Source: Streptomyces justiciae
GTDB taxonomy: Bacteria > Actinomycetota > Actinomycetes > Streptomycetales > Streptomycetaceae
DNA length: 64,000 nucleotides
Direction of reading: 5' to 3'
NCBI RefSeq assembly: GCF_015163075.1
Contig: NZ_JADDXU010000007.1
Span: 421,295 to 485,294 of the forward strand
This document shows positions 34,881 to 43,434 of this stretch, piece after piece (within the stretch, counting starts at the first letter, position 1; each line of letters opens with the position of its first letter). Both the position numbers and the translations under genes were made by a program. A model generated the notes under the pieces. It was not told the origin of the DNA. It searched no databases and saw nothing but the letters and a program-made list of their open reading frames with translations.

Positions 34881-34928
34881 GGTGCAAGTTTCGCCTACGC
34901 CGCTGACAATCCGCTGCCCCCCTGCGAT

Positions 34929-35040
34929 CTTCGTGACCGGTCAGCGCTCGACCTGTGGCACGTTCATGACCGGTGCGTGCCCGGGCCTCGGCTCGTTCAC
35001 GACCCGTCAACGCTTCTCTTGCGGCACGTTCATGACGGTG
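34929..35040. repeat. 33-bp tandem repeat, about 3.4 units, overlapping the 3' end of the DUF3046 gene
   Basis: Units at 34929-34960 (32 bp), 34961-34993, 34994-35026, and a partial at 35027-35040. The stop codon of the DUF3046 gene (35007-35009) lies in the third unit. The C-terminal codons therefore come from repeat sequence, and degenerate copies of that gene end lie downstream. The units abut, with no spacers. Confidence 0.8.
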
Positions 35041-35201
35041 CACACCACACGCCACACGTCCTTGGCGTCCCAGCCGGCGTCCAGGGCCTCGTACACCGTG
35101 CGCCCGCCGAGCTCGGCCATGACGTGGTCGCGCGCGAAGGTGTCGTCGTACCCGGGACCGAAATGGTCCGCCATCCGCTGCCAGAAGACCGTCAACCGCA
35201 T
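35007..35201 (-). CDS. DUF3046 family protein
   Basis: The 64-residue protein is of the actinobacterial DUF3046 family: MRLTVFWQRMADHFG, then LGGRTVYEALDAGWDAKDVWR, and a C-terminal VVCTVMNVPQEKR. The family is regularly found close to recA-recX but its function is unknown. ATG 35201 has TACTGG four bases upstream and no ribosome site, so it may be leaderless. The last codons lie inside a tandem repeat. It is divergent from the cyclase-fold gene. Confidence 0.9.
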   Translation of the reverse strand: MRLTVFWQRMADHFGPGYDDTFARDHVMAELGGRTVYEALDAGWDAKDVWRVVCTVMNVPQEKR

Positions 35202-35246
35202 GACCCCAGTATCCCGCCCCTGAGAGTGGGCCTCGGCCGGGACCGC

Positions 35247-35274
35247 TTGCCGAGACCGCTTTCCGCCCTACGGT
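35247..35274 (+). promoter_or_regulatory. Promoter of the cyclase-fold gene
   Basis: -35 TTGCCG (35247-35252), 16-bp spacer, -10 TACGGT (35269-35274), then seven bases to the ATG. There is no ribosome site, so the mRNA is probably leaderless. Confidence 0.5.
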
Positions 35275-35281
35275 CTGACGC

Positions 35282-36226
35282 ATGGCCGAAACAGGAGCTT
35301 CCCCACTCCCCCCGACGCCCCCGGCGCACTCCCCGCTCTTCCGCGCCGAGCACTTCGTCTGGCTCACCGCGCGCGTGCTGGAACAGCGCCTCTTCGCCCA
35401 CCACTTCCTGAACGGCGACGCCGACCCGGTGGAGACCGCGCTGGACGCGTACCGCAACGAGGACGGCGGTTACGGCCACGCCCTGGAGCCCGATCTGCGC
35501 GGCCCGGTCAGCCAGCCCCTGCACACCGGGCACGCCCTGCGCGTCCTGGACGCCATCGGACGCTGCGGCGGCCGACGGGTGGAGCACGTGTGCCGCTATC
35601 TGACGTCGGTCTCCACCGCGGACGGCGCCCTGCCGGCGATCCTTCCCGGCCAGCGCGGCTATCCCACGGCCCCCTTCATCACGATCGTGGACGACCCGCC
35701 CAGCGAGCTCCTCGCCACCGGCCCGGTCGTCGGTCTGCTGCACCGCAACGAGGTGTGGCACGCCTGGCTGTTCCGCGCCACGGACTTCTGCTGGCACGCG
35801 GTCGAGTCCCTGCGCCAGTCCCACCCGTACGAGGTCCAGGCCGCCGTCGCCTTCCTGGACGCCGCTCCCGACCGCCCGCGCGCGGAGGCGGCCGCGGACC
35901 GACTGGGCCGCCTGGTGCGCGAAACCCGGCTCGCGGCCCTGGACCCGGAGCACCTGGACACCCACCCGGTCTCTCCGGGCTACGCCCCGGGCGAGCACCA
36001 CTTCCCGCACGACTACGCCAGGACGCCGTACTCGCTCGCGCGCGCGTGGTTCACGGACGAGGAGATGGAACGCTCCCTGGACTTCCTGGCAGCCGCGCAG
36101 CAGGAGGACGGCGGCTGGCCGATCCGCTGGCGCCAGTGGGCGCCCGGCACCGCCCTGGAAGCCCGCCCCATGGTGACGATCGAGGCGCTGCGCACCCTCA
36201 GGGCGTACGGCCGATCGATCGGCTGA
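35282..36226 (+). CDS. Prenyltransferase/terpene cyclase-fold (alpha-alpha toroid) protein
   Basis: The 314-residue protein has repeats like those of the squalene-cyclase/prenyltransferase toroid: YRNEDGGYGHALEPDLRG and AAQQEDGGWPIRWRQW (QW-type motif), each with a hydrophobic helix pair. It has no DxDD or DDTA acid motif and is only half the length of a cyclase, so catalysis of that kind is unlikely. It may be a binding or accessory toroid. The start at 35282 is seven bases after a -10 box. It stands alone, converging on azlD with two bases between stops. Confidence 0.75.
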   Translation: MAETGASPLPPTPPAHSPLFRAEHFVWLTARVLEQRLFAHHFLNGDADPVETALDAYRNEDGGYGHALEPDLRGPVSQPLHTGHALRVLDAIGRCGGRRVEHVCRYLTSVSTADGALPAILPGQRGYPTAPFITIVDDPPSELLATGPVVGLLHRNEVWHAWLFRATDFCWHAVESLRQSHPYEVQAAVAFLDAAPDRPRAEAAADRLGRLVRETRLAALDPEHLDTHPVSPGYAPGEHHFPHDYARTPYSLARAWFTDEEMERSLDFLAAAQQEDGGWPIRWRQWAPGTALEARPMVTIEALRTLRAYGRSIG

Positions 36227-36228
36227 GC

Positions 36229-36537
36229 TCACCCGCCCATGGCCCGTACGCCCGCCGTGACCACCACGGCCACCGCGACGACGAGCAGGAAGGGAGCACG
36301 CAGCAACAGCGCCACCGCGGCCGCGGCAACCCCGGCGAGCCGCGCGTCCAGCACCAGCTCCCGCCCGTCGGCAAAGGTCTGCTGGGCCGTGAGAGCGGCC
36401 AGCAGGGCAACCGGCAGCAGCGCGGCCAGCCGCTTCACCAGCGGCCGCTCCAGAGCACCCGCGGGAACGAGCAGCCCGACGAGCTTGACGGCGTAACAGC
36501 CCACGGCGGTGACGCCGATCGCGATCCAGACGCTCAC
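36229..36537 (-). CDS. azlD: AzlD family branched-chain amino acid exporter subunit
   Basis: The 102-residue membrane protein has three or four hydrophobic segments (IAIGVTAVGCYAVKLVGLLVP, LLPVALLAALTAQQTF, AAVALLLRAPFLLVVAVAVVV). AzlD pairs with AzlC to export branched-chain amino acids. GTG 36537 overlaps the azlC stop by four bases and GGAGG lies upstream. The gene continues the azlC operon. Confidence 0.9.
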   Translation of the reverse strand: MSVWIAIGVTAVGCYAVKLVGLLVPAGALERPLVKRLAALLPVALLAALTAQQTFADGRELVLDARLAGVAAAAVALLLRAPFLLVVAVAVVVTAGVRAMGG

Positions 36538-37262
36538 CTCTCCTCCCGCCCGCCCTGCCGACGGCCCTCGGCCCACAGCACCACGGGAGCCGCGAGCGCG
36601 GCCGCGAGCACCGGCACCCCGGCTGGCAGCACGGGCAGCAGCCCGAGCCCCAGCAGCACGGCAAGCCCGGCGACGGCACGCTCGGTGCCGCTCTTCAGCA
36701 TCGGCGCGAGCAACGCGAGGAACACAGCTGGCCCGGCGGCATCGAGCCCCCAGGCGTCGGTGTCCCCGATGGCCTCGGCCCCGAGCGCGCCCAGCAGGGT
36801 GGTGAGATTCCACAGCACATAGAGACTCAGCCCCGTGACCGCGAACCCGATCCGCACCTGCCGCAGCCCCCGCTGGGCCAGCGCGACAGCCGCCGTCTCA
36901 TCGATCACCCACTGAGCGGCGAACGGCCGCACCGCGCGCGGAAGCGCCAGCAACTGCGACAGCCGAAGCCCGTAGAAGGCATTGCGCACCCCGAGGAAGA
37001 AGGCCCCGGCAGCCGCGGTCAGCGGATTCCCACCGGCGGCCAGCGCCCCCACCAGCGCAAATTGAGATGCGCCGGTGAACACCAGAAGGCTGAGCGCACA
37101 CGTCTGGAGCAGGGTGAGCCCACTCCCCGCCGCGGTCACGCCGAAGGCGAACCCGGAGAGTCCCACGGCGACCCCGACTCCGAGGGCGTCCCGTACGACG
37201 GCGGCATCCGCCTTCCGGCCGTCACCGGCGGCTATGTCCACGAAAGCTGTCTGTTCTCCCAC
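36534..37262 (-). CDS. azlC: AzlC family branched-chain amino acid exporter subunit
   Basis: The 242-residue membrane protein has the AzlC signature GVAVGLSGFAFGVTAAGSGL, FTGASQFALVGALAAGGNP and FFLGVRNAFYGLRLSQLL. With AzlD it forms a branched-chain amino acid (or analogue) exporter. GTG 37262 lies inside the 3' end of the AraC regulator gene (31-bp overlap), so regulator and transporter form one operon. An N-terminal tail of about 25 polar residues precedes the first helix. Confidence 0.92.
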   Translation of the reverse strand: MGEQTAFVDIAAGDGRKADAAVVRDALGVGVAVGLSGFAFGVTAAGSGLTLLQTCALSLLVFTGASQFALVGALAAGGNPLTAAAGAFFLGVRNAFYGLRLSQLLALPRAVRPFAAQWVIDETAAVALAQRGLRQVRIGFAVTGLSLYVLWNLTTLLGALGAEAIGDTDAWGLDAAGPAVFLALLAPMLKSGTERAVAGLAVLLGLGLLPVLPAGVPVLAAALAAPVVLWAEGRRQGGREER

Positions 37263-38125
37263 CCATCGGACGCTAGACGAGACCCCGTCCGAACGTCTTG
37301 TACGTTCTTGCGCTCACGCTGGTACGCCCCGGGCGGCACCCCGACGATCCGCGAAAAATGCCGATTCAGATGCGGCTGATCACTGAACCCCACAGCCAGC
37401 GCGGCCTCCCCCGGCGACGTACCCCCGTCCAGCAACAGCCGAGCCCGCCGCACGCGCGCGTCGGTGAGCCAGGCATGCGGCGGCATCCCGTACAGCTCCC
37501 GAAAGGCCCGCAACAACGCGAACGACCCGACACCAAGTTCCTGAGCCAGCGCCTCCAGGCTCGGCGGCTCGGCCATCCGCTCCTCCAGCACGTCACGCGC
37601 GCGTACAGCCACCCGAGCCCCCGCCGACCGCACCTCCCGCCGCGGCAGGACCCCACCGTTGAGCCGCAGCAACCGGGTCACGGCGACCCGCAGCAAGGTA
37701 TCGGCGGCCAGCGCGTTGCCCTCGTCAGCGGCCCGCAACACCTGATGCACCAGCCCGACTGCGTACGGATCATCAAGAACCGGATCGACGAACCCCGGGG
37801 TCCCCCGAATCGACGTGGTCTCGGCAGCGATCCCGGCCACCACCTCACGCGACGGATACACGGCCCCGTACCGCCACCCCTCGGGCACCCCCGCCCGCCC
37901 GGTGTGCGCGGTATCCGGATTGACGAGAGCAAGCGCCCCGGCCCCCGCGTACCGATCAGCACCCCGATAGTGAAAGACCTCGACCCCGTCCGCGATGGCA
38001 GCGATCACGAAGCTCTCATGGGTGTGCCGCACAAAGTTCTTCCGCACATACCGAGCGCGCAACAGATCGACCCCGGGCAACTCGGCATACCGCCAATGCC
38101 GCGCCCGCTCACCCGAACCTGCCAT
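37232..38125 (-). CDS. AraC family transcriptional regulator
   Basis: The 297-residue regulator has an N-terminal AraC-type cupin domain (GVDLLRARYVRKNFVRHTHESFVIAAIADG) and a C-terminal pair of helix-turn-helices (SLEALAQELGVGSFALLRAFRELYG, GEAALAVGFSDQPHLNRHFSRIVGVPP, each within its usual place). It precedes and overlaps azlCD, so it probably controls that exporter in response to an amino acid ligand. ATG 38125 is chosen for GGAG ten bases upstream; MVR three codons earlier is an alternative. The upstream 295 bp separate it from the divergent lhr gene. Confidence 0.88.
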   Translation of the reverse strand: MAGSGERARHWRYAELPGVDLLRARYVRKNFVRHTHESFVIAAIADGVEVFHYRGADRYAGAGALALVNPDTAHTGRAGVPEGWRYGAVYPSREVVAGIAAETTSIRGTPGFVDPVLDDPYAVGLVHQVLRAADEGNALAADTLLRVAVTRLLRLNGGVLPRREVRSAGARVAVRARDVLEERMAEPPSLEALAQELGVGSFALLRAFRELYGMPPHAWLTDARVRRARLLLDGGTSPGEAALAVGFSDQPHLNRHFSRIVGVPPGAYQRERKNVQDVRTGSRLASDGWENRQLSWT

Positions 38126-38391
38126 ACGAACCATTCTCCGCCAACCGCGGACCCGCAGTGCGCAAGCCGGGGACGGGCACGGACCCGCACCGCGCGACGG
38201 CGGGAAGGGGACGTGTCGGGGGGTGTCCGCCCGCAGCGGTTGGCGCGTCAACACGGGAGCCCTGTTATAGCTGCCCGATTCCGCGCCGTTCCGAGGACGG
38301 ACACCCCCCGGCGCGGCCCCGACCCACAACGCACCACCCGCGCACAAGGCGAACCCCCACGAGCCCGCACGAATCCCCAGCTCACCAGCCG

Positions 38392-38414
38392 TTGTCAGTC
38401 CCCGGGTGCAGGAT
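38392..38414 (+). promoter_or_regulatory. RecA_NDp-like promoter of lhr
   Basis: TTGTCAGTC, eight bases, CAGGAT. It matches eight of nine bases of TTGTCRGTG and the A and T of TAnnnT. The last T is six bases before the lhr ATG, the same leaderless arrangement as at the MazG-like gene. Confidence 0.55.
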
Positions 38415-38420
38415 GGACGC

Positions 38421-41400
38421 ATGGTCAGCTCCACACACCGAGCCCTGGACGGCTTCTCCCCCGCAACCCGCGGCTGGTTCACGGGAGCCTTCGACGCGCC
38501 CACCGCGGCCCAGGCAGGCGCATGGACGGCCATCAGAGAGGGCTCGGACGTCCTGGTGGTAGCCCCCACCGGCTCCGGCAAAACCCTCGCCGCCTTCCTG
38601 GCCGCCCTGGACGACCTGGCCTCCACACCCCCACCCGCCGACCCCAGGAAGCGCTGCCGAGTCCTCTACGTCTCCCCGCTGAAGGCCCTCGCGGTGGACG
38701 TGGAGCGCAACCTCCGCAGCCCCCTCACCGGCATCCGCCAGGAATCCGTACGCCTCGGCCTGCCCGAACCCGAGGTGAAGGTCGGCATCCGCTCCGGCGA
38801 CACACCGCCAGCGGAGCGCCGCGCACTGTCCACCCGCCCCCCGGACATCCTGATCACCACCCCCGAGTCCCTGTTCCTGATGCTGACGTCGGCCACCCGC
38901 GACGCGCTGACCGGCATCGAAACAGTGATCCTCGACGAGGTCCACGCCGTAGCGGGCACCAAGCGAGGCGCCCACCTCGCCCTCTCCCTGGAGCGCCTGG
39001 ACGAGCTCCTCCCGAAGCCGGCCCGCCGCATCGGCCTCTCCGCGACCGTCCGCCCGGTCGACGAGATCGCCCGCTACCTCTCTCCGCGCCGCAAGGTGGA
39101 GATCGTCCAGCCGAAGTCGGGCAAGGAGTTCGACCTCTCGGTAGTGGTCCCCGTGGAGGACCTCGGCGAACTAGGCGGCTCCCCCGTGGCGGACGGCACC
39201 GAGGGCGCGGAACGCCCCTCCATCTGGCCGCACGTCGAGGAGCGCATCACCGACCTCGTCCAGGCCCACCGCTCGACCATCGTCTTCGCCAACTCCCGCC
39301 GCCTCGCGGAACGCCTCTGCAACCGCCTCAACGAGATCGCCTACGAACGCGCGACCGGCGAACCCCTGGCGGAACACCACGCCCCCGCCGAGCTGATGGG
39401 CGGCTCAGGGGCCGCCCAGGGCGCACCTCCGGTCATCGCCCGAGCCCACCACGGCTCGGTCTCCAAGGAACAGCGCGCCCTGGTCGAGGAAGACCTCAAG
39501 GCAGGCCGCCTCCCCGCGGTGGTCGCGACCTCCAGCCTCGAACTCGGCATCGACATGGGCGCGGTCGACCTGGTCGTCCAGGTCGAATCACCCCCCTCCG
39601 TGGCCTCCGGCCTGCAACGCGTGGGCCGCGCGGGCCACCAGGTCGGCGCGGTCTCCACCGGCGTGGTCTTCCCGAAGTACCGCGGCGACCTGGTCCAGGC
39701 CGCGGTCGTCACCGAGCGGATGCGCACCGGCTCCATCGAGTCCCTCAAGGTCCCCGCGAACCCCCTGGACGTCCTGGCCCAGCAGTTGGTCGCGATGACG
39801 GCGCTGGACACCTGGCAGCTCGACGACCTGCTCGCCACGGTCCGCCGCGCGGCCCCCTTCGCCTCGCTCCCGGAGTCGGCCTTCACCGCGGTCCTCGACA
39901 TGCTCGCGGGCCGCTACCCGTCGGACGCCTTCGCGGAACTGCGCCCCCGGGTCGTCTGGGACCGCGTCGCCGGAACCATCACCGGCCGCCCCGGCGCCCA
40001 GCGCCTCGCCGTCACCTCCGGCGGCACCATCCCGGACCGCGGCCTCTTCGGCGTCTTCCTCGCCGGCGCCGATCCCAAGAAGGGCGGCGGAAGGGTCGGC
40101 GAGCTGGACGAGGAGATGGTCTACGAGTCGCGCGTGGGCGACGTCTTCACGCTCGGCACCAGCTCCTGGCGCATCGAGGACATCACGCGCGACCGCGTCC
40201 TGGTCTCCCCGGCCCCGGGCGTCCCGGGTCGGCTGCCGTTCTGGAAGGGCGACCAGCTGGGCCGCCCGCTCGAACTCGGCCGCGCGGTCGGCGCGTTCCT
40301 CCGGGAAGTGGGCTCGATGCCCAAGGAGAAGGCCCGCCCCCGCCTCCTGGCAGCGGGCCTTGACACCTGGGCGGCGGACAACGTCCTCGCGTACCTCGAC
40401 GAACAACGCGAGGCCTGCGGCCACATCCCCGACGACCGCACGATCGTCGTGGAACGCTTCCGCGACGAACTCGGCGACTGGCGCGTCGTCGTCCACTCCC
40501 CCTTCGGCGCCCAGGTGCACGCCCCCTGGGCCCTCGCCCTCGGCGCCAAGCTCTCCGAGCACTACGGCATGGACGCCCAGGTGATGCACGCCGACGACGG
40601 CATCGTCCTCCGCCTCCCCGACGCCGACCTGATGGGCCTGGACCTGCTGGACCAGGAACCGATGAAACTCGGCACGGAGTACGACGCCGACCAGGCCCCG
40701 GTCGGCGCGGCGGACGTCGTCTTCGACAAGGGCGAGGTCGACCAGATCGTCACCGACCAGGTCGGCGGCTCCGCCCTGTTCGCCTCCCGGTTCCGCGAAT
40801 GCGCCGCCCGCGCCCTGCTCCTCCCCCGCCGCAACCCCGGCAAGCGCACCCCACTGTGGCAGCAGCGCCAGCGCGCCTCGCAACTCCTGGAGGTGGCCAG
40901 CGAGTACGGCTCGTTCCCGATCGTCCTGGAGGCGGTCCGCGAGTGCCTCCAGGACGTCTTCGACGTCCCCGGACTCACCGAGCTGATGGGCGACCTGGAG
41001 TCCCGCAAGGTCCGCCTCGTCGAGGTCACCACCCCCGAGCCCTCCCCCTTCGCCCGCTCCCTCCTCTTCGGTTACGTCGCCCAGTTCCTGTACGAGGGAG
41101 ACTCCCCGCTCGCCGAGCGCCGCGCCGCGGCCCTGTCCCTCGACTCCCGTCTGCTGGCGGAGCTGCTCGGCCAGGCGGAGCTGCGCGAGCTGCTGGACGC
41201 CGAGGTCCTGACGGAGCTGGAGCGGGAGCTCCAGTGGCTCACCGAGGACCGCCGCGCGAAGGACGCCGAAGGCGTCGCGGACCTCCTCCGCCTCCTCGGC
41301 CCGCTCACGGAAGCGGAGTTGGCCGAGCGGGGCGCGGAGCCGCAGTGGGCGCAGGACCTCGCCAACGCCCGCCGCGCCATCCGGGTCCGTATCGCCGGCA

Positions 41401-43295
41401 CCGACCACTGGGCGGCGGTCGAGGACGCGGGACGGCTGCGCGACGCGCTGGGCACCGCGCTGCCGGTCGGCGTCCCGGAGGCCTTCACCGAGCCGGTCAA
41501 GGACCCGTTGGGCGACCTCCTCGCGCGCTACGCCCGCACCCACGGCCCGTTCACCTCGGCGACCGCGGCGGCCCGCTTCGGTCTGGGCGTGGCGGTCACG
41601 GAGGGCGCGTTGCAGCGCCTCGCCGCGAACGGCCGTGTCGTCCAAGGGGAGTTCCACCCGGCGGGCATCGGCCAGGAGTGGTGCGACGCCGCAGTGCTCC
41701 GCCGCCTCCGTCGCCGCTCCCTGGCAGCCCTGCGCCATGAACTCGAGCCGGTGCCGCCGCCCGCGCTGGCCCAGTTCCTCCCTCAGTGGCAGCACATCGG
41801 CAAGGGGCACGGACTGCGTGGCATCGACGGCCTGGTGCGCGCCGTGGAGCAGTTGCAGGGCGCGTCCGTGCCCGCCTCCGCACTGGAGAAGCTGGTCCTG
41901 CCGTCCCGGGTGGCGAACTACACCCCGGCGATGCTCGACGAACTCACCTCCGCCGGCGAGGTGGTGTGGGCCGGAGCGGGCTCCCTGCCCGGCAAGGACG
42001 GCTGGGTCTCCCTCTACCTCGCGGACGCGGCCCCCCTCCTCCTGCCGCCCCCGCACCCCCTGGAACTGACGGCCCTCCACGAGTCCGTCCTGACCGCCCT
42101 CTCCGGCGGCTACGGCCTGTTCTTCCGCCAGATCGCCGACCAGGTCCGCGCGACCACCCACCCCGACGCCACCGACCCCCAACTCGCCGACGCCGTCTGG
42201 GACCTGGCCTGGTCCGGCCGTCTCACGAACGACACCCTCACCCCCATGCGCTCCCTGCTGGGCTCGGGTCGCACGGCGGGCTCCACGGCCCACCGTGCCA
42301 AGCGCACGATCCCGCGCGGCCGCTACGGCTCCCTCACGGCCGCCGCCCGCCCTACGTCCCGCACCGGTCCGCCCACCGTCGCCGGCCGCTGGTCCCTGCT
42401 GCCCGTCCGCGAGCCCGACCCCACCCTGCGCGCCCACGCCCTGGCCCGCACCCTCCTCGACCGGCACGGCGTGGTGACCCGGGGCGCAGTCTCGGCGGAG
42501 GGCGTCGAGGGCGGCTTCTCGGCGACGTACCGCATCCTGTCCGCCTTCGAGGAGACCGGTCAGGCCCGCCGCGGCTATGTGGTGGAGGGTCTCGGCGCCG
42601 CCCAGTTCGCGATGGACGGCGCGGTGGACCGCCTCCGCGCGGTGGCGAACGCCCGCGAACGGGGCCAGACCGACGCCACAGCCCCGGCGGCCGACGACTT
42701 CACCACGTACGCCGACTTCAGCGCTCCAGACCCCGGCGCCGACTTCTGGCAGACCAACGGGGACCAGGCCCCCCTGGGCCTCGACGACACCTACGACCCG
42801 CTGCCTCCGGCCCAGGCCCCCACCTCACGCGACCACTACGTCTCCCCCCGCGACCTTCGCGCCCCCGCGCGCGCCCCCCACCGCCGCGACCGCCCCTCCC
42901 CCGACAGCCGAGCCGTCGTCCTGGCCGCCGCCGACCCGGCGAACGCGTACGGCGCCGCCCTCCCCTGGCCCGAGCCCCCGACCGGCGCCGGACACAAGGC
43001 GGGCCGCAAGGCGGGCTCCCTGGTGGTCCTGGTCGACGGCGAGCTGACGCTCTACATGGAGCGCGGCGGCAAGACCCTCCTGGCCTGGCCCGAGGACCCG
43101 GACACCAAACCCTCCGACGACCCCCGCCTCCAGGCAGCAGCCGACGCCCTGGCGGCAGCCGCCCGAGCCGGCTCCTTGGGCACAGTCACCGTGGAACGCA
43201 TCAACGGCGTCTCGGCCCTGACCTCCGCCCTCGGCATCCTCCTGGAGGGGGCAGGCTTCATCGCCACCCCACGAGGCCTACGCCTACGCGCCTAA
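38421..43295 (+). CDS. lhr: Large helicase-related protein Lhr
   Basis: The 1,624-residue superfamily-2 ATP-dependent helicase has Walker A VVAPTGSGKT, DEVH box (ILDEVHAVAG), motif III GLSATV, and motifs IV-VI (VFANSRRLAERL, ATSSLELGIDMG, QRVGRAGHQ). A winged-helix and large Lhr C-terminal region follow, with a Pro/Ala-rich linker near residue 1450. Full length fits long Lhr proteins. Lhr unwinds DNA-RNA and DNA hybrids; in mycobacteria it is induced by DNA damage. ATG 38421 has no ribosome site and lies six bases after a promoter -10. nei follows on the same strand. Confidence 0.95.
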   Translation: MVSSTHRALDGFSPATRGWFTGAFDAPTAAQAGAWTAIREGSDVLVVAPTGSGKTLAAFLAALDDLASTPPPADPRKRCRVLYVSPLKALAVDVERNLRSPLTGIRQESVRLGLPEPEVKVGIRSGDTPPAERRALSTRPPDILITTPESLFLMLTSATRDALTGIETVILDEVHAVAGTKRGAHLALSLERLDELLPKPARRIGLSATVRPVDEIARYLSPRRKVEIVQPKSGKEFDLSVVVPVEDLGELGGSPVADGTEGAERPSIWPHVEERITDLVQAHRSTIVFANSRRLAERLCNRLNEIAYERATGEPLAEHHAPAELMGGSGAAQGAPPVIARAHHGSVSKEQRALVEEDLKAGRLPAVVATSSLELGIDMGAVDLVVQVESPPSVASGLQRVGRAGHQVGAVSTGVVFPKYRGDLVQAAVVTERMRTGSIESLKVPANPLDVLAQQLVAMTALDTWQLDDLLATVRRAAPFASLPESAFTAVLDMLAGRYPSDAFAELRPRVVWDRVAGTITGRPGAQRLAVTSGGTIPDRGLFGVFLAGADPKKGGGRVGELDEEMVYESRVGDVFTLGTSSWRIEDITRDRVLVSPAPGVPGRLPFWKGDQLGRPLELGRAVGAFLREVGSMPKEKARPRLLAAGLDTWAADNVLAYLDEQREACGHIPDDRTIVVERFRDELGDWRVVVHSPFGAQVHAPWALALGAKLSEHYGMDAQVMHADDGIVLRLPDADLMGLDLLDQEPMKLGTEYDADQAPVGAADVVFDKGEVDQIVTDQVGGSALFASRFRECAARALLLPRRNPGKRTPLWQQRQRASQLLEVASEYGSFPIVLEAVRECLQDVFDVPGLTELMGDLESRKVRLVEVTTPEPSPFARSLLFGYVAQFLYEGDSPLAERRAAALSLDSRLLAELLGQAELRELLDAEVLTELERELQWLTEDRRAKDAEGVADLLRLLGPLTEAELAERGAEPQWAQDLANARRAIRVRIAGTDHWAAVEDAGRLRDALGTALPVGVPEAFTEPVKDPLGDLLARYARTHGPFTSATAAARFGLGVAVTEGALQRLAANGRVVQGEFHPAGIGQEWCDAAVLRRLRRRSLAALRHELEPVPPPALAQFLPQWQHIGKGHGLRGIDGLVRAVEQLQGASVPASALEKLVLPSRVANYTPAMLDELTSAGEVVWAGAGSLPGKDGWVSLYLADAAPLLLPPPHPLELTALHESVLTALSGGYGLFFRQIADQVRATTHPDATDPQLADAVWDLAWSGRLTNDTLTPMRSLLGSGRTAGSTAHRAKRTIPRGRYGSLTAAARPTSRTGPPTVAGRWSLLPVREPDPTLRAHALARTLLDRHGVVTRGAVSAEGVEGGFSATYRILSAFEETGQARRGYVVEGLGAAQFAMDGAVDRLRAVANARERGQTDATAPAADDFTTYADFSAPDPGADFWQTNGDQAPLGLDDTYDPLPPAQAPTSRDHYVSPRDLRAPARAPHRRDRPSPDSRAVVLAAADPANAYGAALPWPEPPTGAGHKAGRKAGSLVVLVDGELTLYMERGGKTLLAWPEDPDTKPSDDPRLQAAADALAAAARAGSLGTVTVERINGVSALTSALGILLEGAGFIATPRGLRLRA

Positions 43296-43318
43296 GACAC
43301 TGATCGACGCCGACTGGA

Positions 43319-43384
43319 CGCCCCTAGGGGCGCGGGGAACTGCGCGACCAGCCAGCGACAACCCGCACCCGCCGCACAACAGCA
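43319..43384. repeat. Streptomyces dispersed intergenic repeat
   Basis: Begins with a perfect 14-bp palindrome, CGCCCCTAGGGGCG (43319-43332), followed by CGGGGAACTGCGCGACCAGCC. I recognise this as a repeat common between genes in many Streptomyces genomes. It lies 24 bp after the lhr stop and could act as a terminator or mRNA-end element. Confidence 0.65.
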
Positions 43385-43434
43385 GCCCCCAACCCTTTAG
43401 GCGCCCACCCACCACCCCGTGCCACCCTTGACCC

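Noticed and set aside
34881..34920. TTGTCAGCG upstream of the AI-2E permease gene, similar to the damage-promoter -35 half
   Set aside because: One mismatch in the half-site and no TAnnnT at eight bases.
37298..40363. Open frame of 1,021 codons on the plus strand
   Set aside because: It crosses AraC and lhr in the wrong frame; composition is Pro/Arg/Gly with no domain.
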